A stretch of DNA of 7,947 nt from Lachnospiraceae bacterium (lineage in GTDB: Bacteria; Bacillota; Clostridia; Lachnospirales; Lachnospiraceae): assembly GCA_900763175.1 (NCBI GenBank), contig CAAFJI010000265.1:1-7947 (forward strand), given 5' to 3'. A program made the position numbers and the translations under genes. The notes beneath the pieces are model-generated. The model ran no database searches. It was given only the letters and a program-made list of their open reading frames with translations, and was not told where the DNA came from. Below, piece after piece: positions 6,544 to 7,947 of this stretch. Position 1 is the first letter of the stretch. Every line of letters starts with the position of its first letter.

Positions 6544-6750
6544 TTATTCAATATCCAGTTCCGGCGGTTCATCCATGGTGTCAGAAACATATTTTCCATT
6601 TTTCTTACGCTGCCGGACACATTCTGTGAGCAGGTATTCAATCTGCCCGTTTACGGAGCGGAAGTCATCCTCAGCCCAGGCTGCAATCTGGTCGTAGAGC
6701 TTGGCTGACAGCCTGAGAGGAATCTGTTTCTTGGGCCTGGTATCTGCCAT
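6544..6750 (-). CDS. Small ribbon-helix-helix (Arc-like) DNA-binding protein
   Basis: A 68-residue protein with the shape of an Arc/MetJ-type ribbon-helix-helix repressor. QIPLRLS (9-15) would be the strand that enters the DNA groove, with basic residues K7, K8 and R13. About 16-30 (AKLYDQIAAWAEDDF) is helix A and about 33-50 (VNGQIEYLLTECVRQRKK) helix B. The tail DTMDEPPELDIE is acidic and probably disordered. RHH proteins bind DNA as dimers on short repeated half-sites. Its ATG overlaps the stop of the upstream SPFH gene in TAATG, so it is translated from the same mRNA, probably by coupling, as no strong ribosome binding site precedes it. No toxin-like partner is seen, so an antitoxin role is not supported. 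It may regulate its own operon (see the GATAT repeats). Confidence 0.78.
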   Translation of the reverse strand: MADTRPKKQIPLRLSAKLYDQIAAWAEDDFRSVNGQIEYLLTECVRQRKKNGKYVSDTMDEPPELDIE

Positions 6751-7766
6751 TAATACAGGCTGCCAGAGTTGACTACCGGCTGGGCGTCATGATTGCCGCA
6801 AAGGACAACGAGAAGGTTGGAAACCATGGCAGCTTTCCGCTCCTCGTCAAGCTCAACCACATTGTTTTCATTCAACCGTTCTAATGCCATTTCAACCATA
6901 CCAACTGCACCGTCTACGATCATCTTTCTGGCATCGATAATAGCAGAAGCCTGCTGTCTCTGAAGCATAACCGCTGCAATTTCAGGTGCATAGGCCAGAT
7001 ATGTGATGCGGGCTTCGATAATCTCAAGACCTGCGTCAGCAACCTTCTGCTGGATCTCGTCACGGATACGTCCCGCCACGATTTCGCTGGAACCACGAAG
7101 GCTTCCCTCATCGGCAACGCCGTCTCCAGTAGTATCTATATTGGGAGCCACATCGTAAGGATAAATACGCACGATGTTACGAAGGGCACTGTCGCACTGC
7201 AGGGAAAGATATTCCTTGTAGTTATCTACATTAAACACTGCCTTGGCAGTATCAGTAACACGCCACATAACTGCGATTCCGATTTCTACCGGATTACCCA
7301 GGCAGTCATTGATCTTCTGGCGGTTATTATTAAGAGTCATAATTTTCAGTGAGATTTTCTTGCTTACATAAGTACTGTTGGCAGATGCAGCTGTTCCTGT
7401 GGAAAGGGTAAAAACTGATTTTGCAGCATTGCCACCGTCAACGTCACCACTTTGGTTCAGTTTGGTCTTGGCAGCAGGATTAACGGCTGTACAGAACGGA
7501 TTTACCCAGTAGAAACCGTCATTTTTCAAAGTTCCTACGTATTTGCCAAACAAAGTGAGAACCAGTGCTTCCTGAGGCTTCAGCACTCTCAGCCCGCAAA
7601 ATGGAATCCATCCCAGAGACAACCATACAATACCAATTACCATCACTGGAATGCACTGATAGATGGAGCTGATAATAGTTGCTGCAGTGGCCGCACAATA
7701 GAGCAGGATAAACAGCAGCATCATACTCATACCATTCTTTTTGTTATCCAATACTTTTTCTTTCAT
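6750..7766 (-). CDS. SPFH/band-7 domain membrane protein
   Basis: A 338-residue stomatin/prohibitin/flotillin/HflK-type protein, expected to oligomerise on the inner face of the cell membrane as a scaffold. Two hydrophobic segments (about 14-33 and 38-57) are followed by the SPFH start LRVLKPQEALVLTLFGKYVG (59-78), GFYWVNPF (84-91), the core GNPVEIGIAVMWRVTDTAKA (157-176), and the C-terminal helix region ARITYLAYAPEIAAVMLQRQ (252-271). Two inserts stand out: a Ser/Thr/Ala-rich stretch at about 98-135 where most relatives go straight into the next strand, and DTTGDGVADE (211-220), which resembles a calcium loop. ATG 7766 is chosen over an upstream start at 7805 because AAGGAGG lies 5 bases before it. 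It heads a two-gene operon with the RHH gene. The physiological role is unknown. Confidence 0.9.
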   Translation of the reverse strand: MKEKVLDNKKNGMSMMLLFILLYCAATAATIISSIYQCIPVMVIGIVWLSLGWIPFCGLRVLKPQEALVLTLFGKYVGTLKNDGFYWVNPFCTAVNPAAKTKLNQSGDVDGGNAAKSVFTLSTGTAASANSTYVSKKISLKIMTLNNNRQKINDCLGNPVEIGIAVMWRVTDTAKAVFNVDNYKEYLSLQCDSALRNIVRIYPYDVAPNIDTTGDGVADEGSLRGSSEIVAGRIRDEIQQKVADAGLEIIEARITYLAYAPEIAAVMLQRQQASAIIDARKMIVDGAVGMVEMALERLNENNVVELDEERKAAMVSNLLVVLCGNHDAQPVVNSGSLY

Positions 7767-7781
7767 TATATCCTCCTTACT

Positions 7782-7852
7782 GGTGAGAACTCTGCTCACC
7801 TGCAAAAAATGGCATTCTCTCTAAAATATGCCACGATGCTTTAAAATGCATC
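7782..7852 (-). promoter_or_regulatory. Structured 5' leader of the SPFH-RHH operon (three small hairpins)
   Basis: On the minus strand the leader holds in series GATGC/GCATC (7852-7835, 8-base loop), GGCAT/ATGCC (7832-7811, 12-base loop), and GGTGAG/CTCACC (7800-7782, 7-base loop). The last ends 3 bases before the AAGGAGG of the SPFH gene. No T-tract follows any of them, so they are not terminators. I do not recognise a known riboswitch or ribosomal-leader class. They may set mRNA stability or ribosome access, or bind a protein. Confidence 0.45.
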
Positions 7853-7862
7853 TCACTTATTG

Positions 7863-7890
7863 GATATTGATATGATATCATTTTAATATC
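7863..7890. promoter_or_regulatory. Cluster of GATAT/ATATC half-sites over the SPFH promoter
   Basis: GATAT occurs at 7863-7867, 7869-7873 and 7874-7878. The inverse ATATC occurs at 7875-7879 and 7886-7890. TTGATAT (7867-7873) and ATATCAA (7886-7892) form a 7-base inverted pair. The cluster covers the -10 hexamer, the spacer and the start point of the operon promoter. Spacing and repetition suit a ribbon-helix-helix operator, and the operon encodes such a protein. In AT-rich DNA some of this could be chance. Confidence 0.45.
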
Positions 7891-7900
7891 AAATTGTCAA
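7872..7900 (-). promoter_or_regulatory. Promoter of the SPFH-RHH operon (sigma-A type)
   Basis: On the minus strand a consensus -35 TTGACA (7900-7895), 17 bases, and -10 TATCAT (7877-7872). Start of transcription is expected near 7865, giving a leader of about 100 bases. The bases upstream (7901-7947) are very AT-rich and could act as an UP element; no gene is visible there. Confidence 0.8.
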
Positions 7901-7947
7901 TGGAGACTATATAAAATTAAATTTGAAATATAAAAATATATTTATTA

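Noticed and set aside
6544..7766. Toxin-antitoxin module built on the RHH protein
   Set aside because: The partner gene is a full-length SPFH membrane protein, not a RelE, Fic, PIN or other toxin fold, and no other small gene is adjacent.
7767..7805. Longer N-terminus for the SPFH protein
   Set aside because: The extra 13 codons overlap the AAGGAGG site of ATG 7766 and the third leader hairpin.
7452..7844. Plus-strand open frame of 130 codons at the right end
   Set aside because: It is antisense to the SPFH gene and its promoter leader, with no family resemblance.
1..7947. CRISPR array, tRNA, rRNA, insertion sequence or attachment site
   Set aside because: No regularly spaced repeats, cloverleaf, conserved rRNA segments, transposase motifs or terminal inverted repeats were found by eye on either strand.

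Overview
The window reads as chromosomal DNA of a low-to-mid GC gut-type Firmicute, most likely a Lachnospiraceae member (Blautia/Ruminococcus/Dorea-like). The grounds are strong AAGGAGG ribosome binding sites, A-rich intergenic DNA, and the style of the MATE, G3E GTPase, AraD and SPFH proteins. This placement comes from recognition, not from a search. No rRNA, tRNA, CRISPR array, insertion sequence or phage gene is visible.

Layout, left to right. (1) Positions 1-2400, plus strand: the 3' part of a MATE-family multidrug/cation transporter cut by the window edge, a short spacer that may hold a frameshifted gene remnant, then a G3E/CobW-type GTPase with altered metal and guanine-specificity motifs. 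A 17-bp perfect hairpin (2448-2487) ends this unit and serves the convergent gene on the other side. (2) Positions 2512-3995, minus strand: guanine deaminase (guaD) with its promoter, a purine riboswitch aptamer carrying the guanine-type C at the ligand-reading position, and a terminator whose 5' arm lies inside aptamer P3. That overlap predicts a ligand-ON switch: guanine folds the aptamer, the terminator cannot form, and the enzyme that destroys guanine is made. This is the strongest regulatory find in the window.

(3) Positions 4121-6394, plus strand: a tight three-gene unit (gaps of 24 and 15 nt) of acyl-ACP thioesterase, L-ribulose-5-phosphate 4-epimerase (AraD) and an Aes/BD-FAE-like alpha/beta hydrolase. 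The last two suit trimming and using arabinose-containing, acylated plant sugars; the thioesterase is a less obvious partner. A 15-bp bidirectional terminator closes it at 6484-6526.

(4) Positions 6544-7900, minus strand: a two-gene operon of a membrane-anchored SPFH/band-7 protein and a 68-residue ribbon-helix-helix (Arc-like) protein, joined by a TAATG stop-start overlap. The operon has a near-consensus promoter (TTGACA-17-TATCAT) overlaid by repeated GATAT/ATATC half-sites, which may be an operator for the RHH protein, and a leader of about 100 nt with three successive small hairpins. The last 47 bases are AT-rich with no gene.

Nothing here is clearly a new defence or mobile system. The points most worth testing are the guanine ON-switch in front of guaD, the SPFH-RHH operon with its candidate operator and structured leader, and the variant G3E GTPase.
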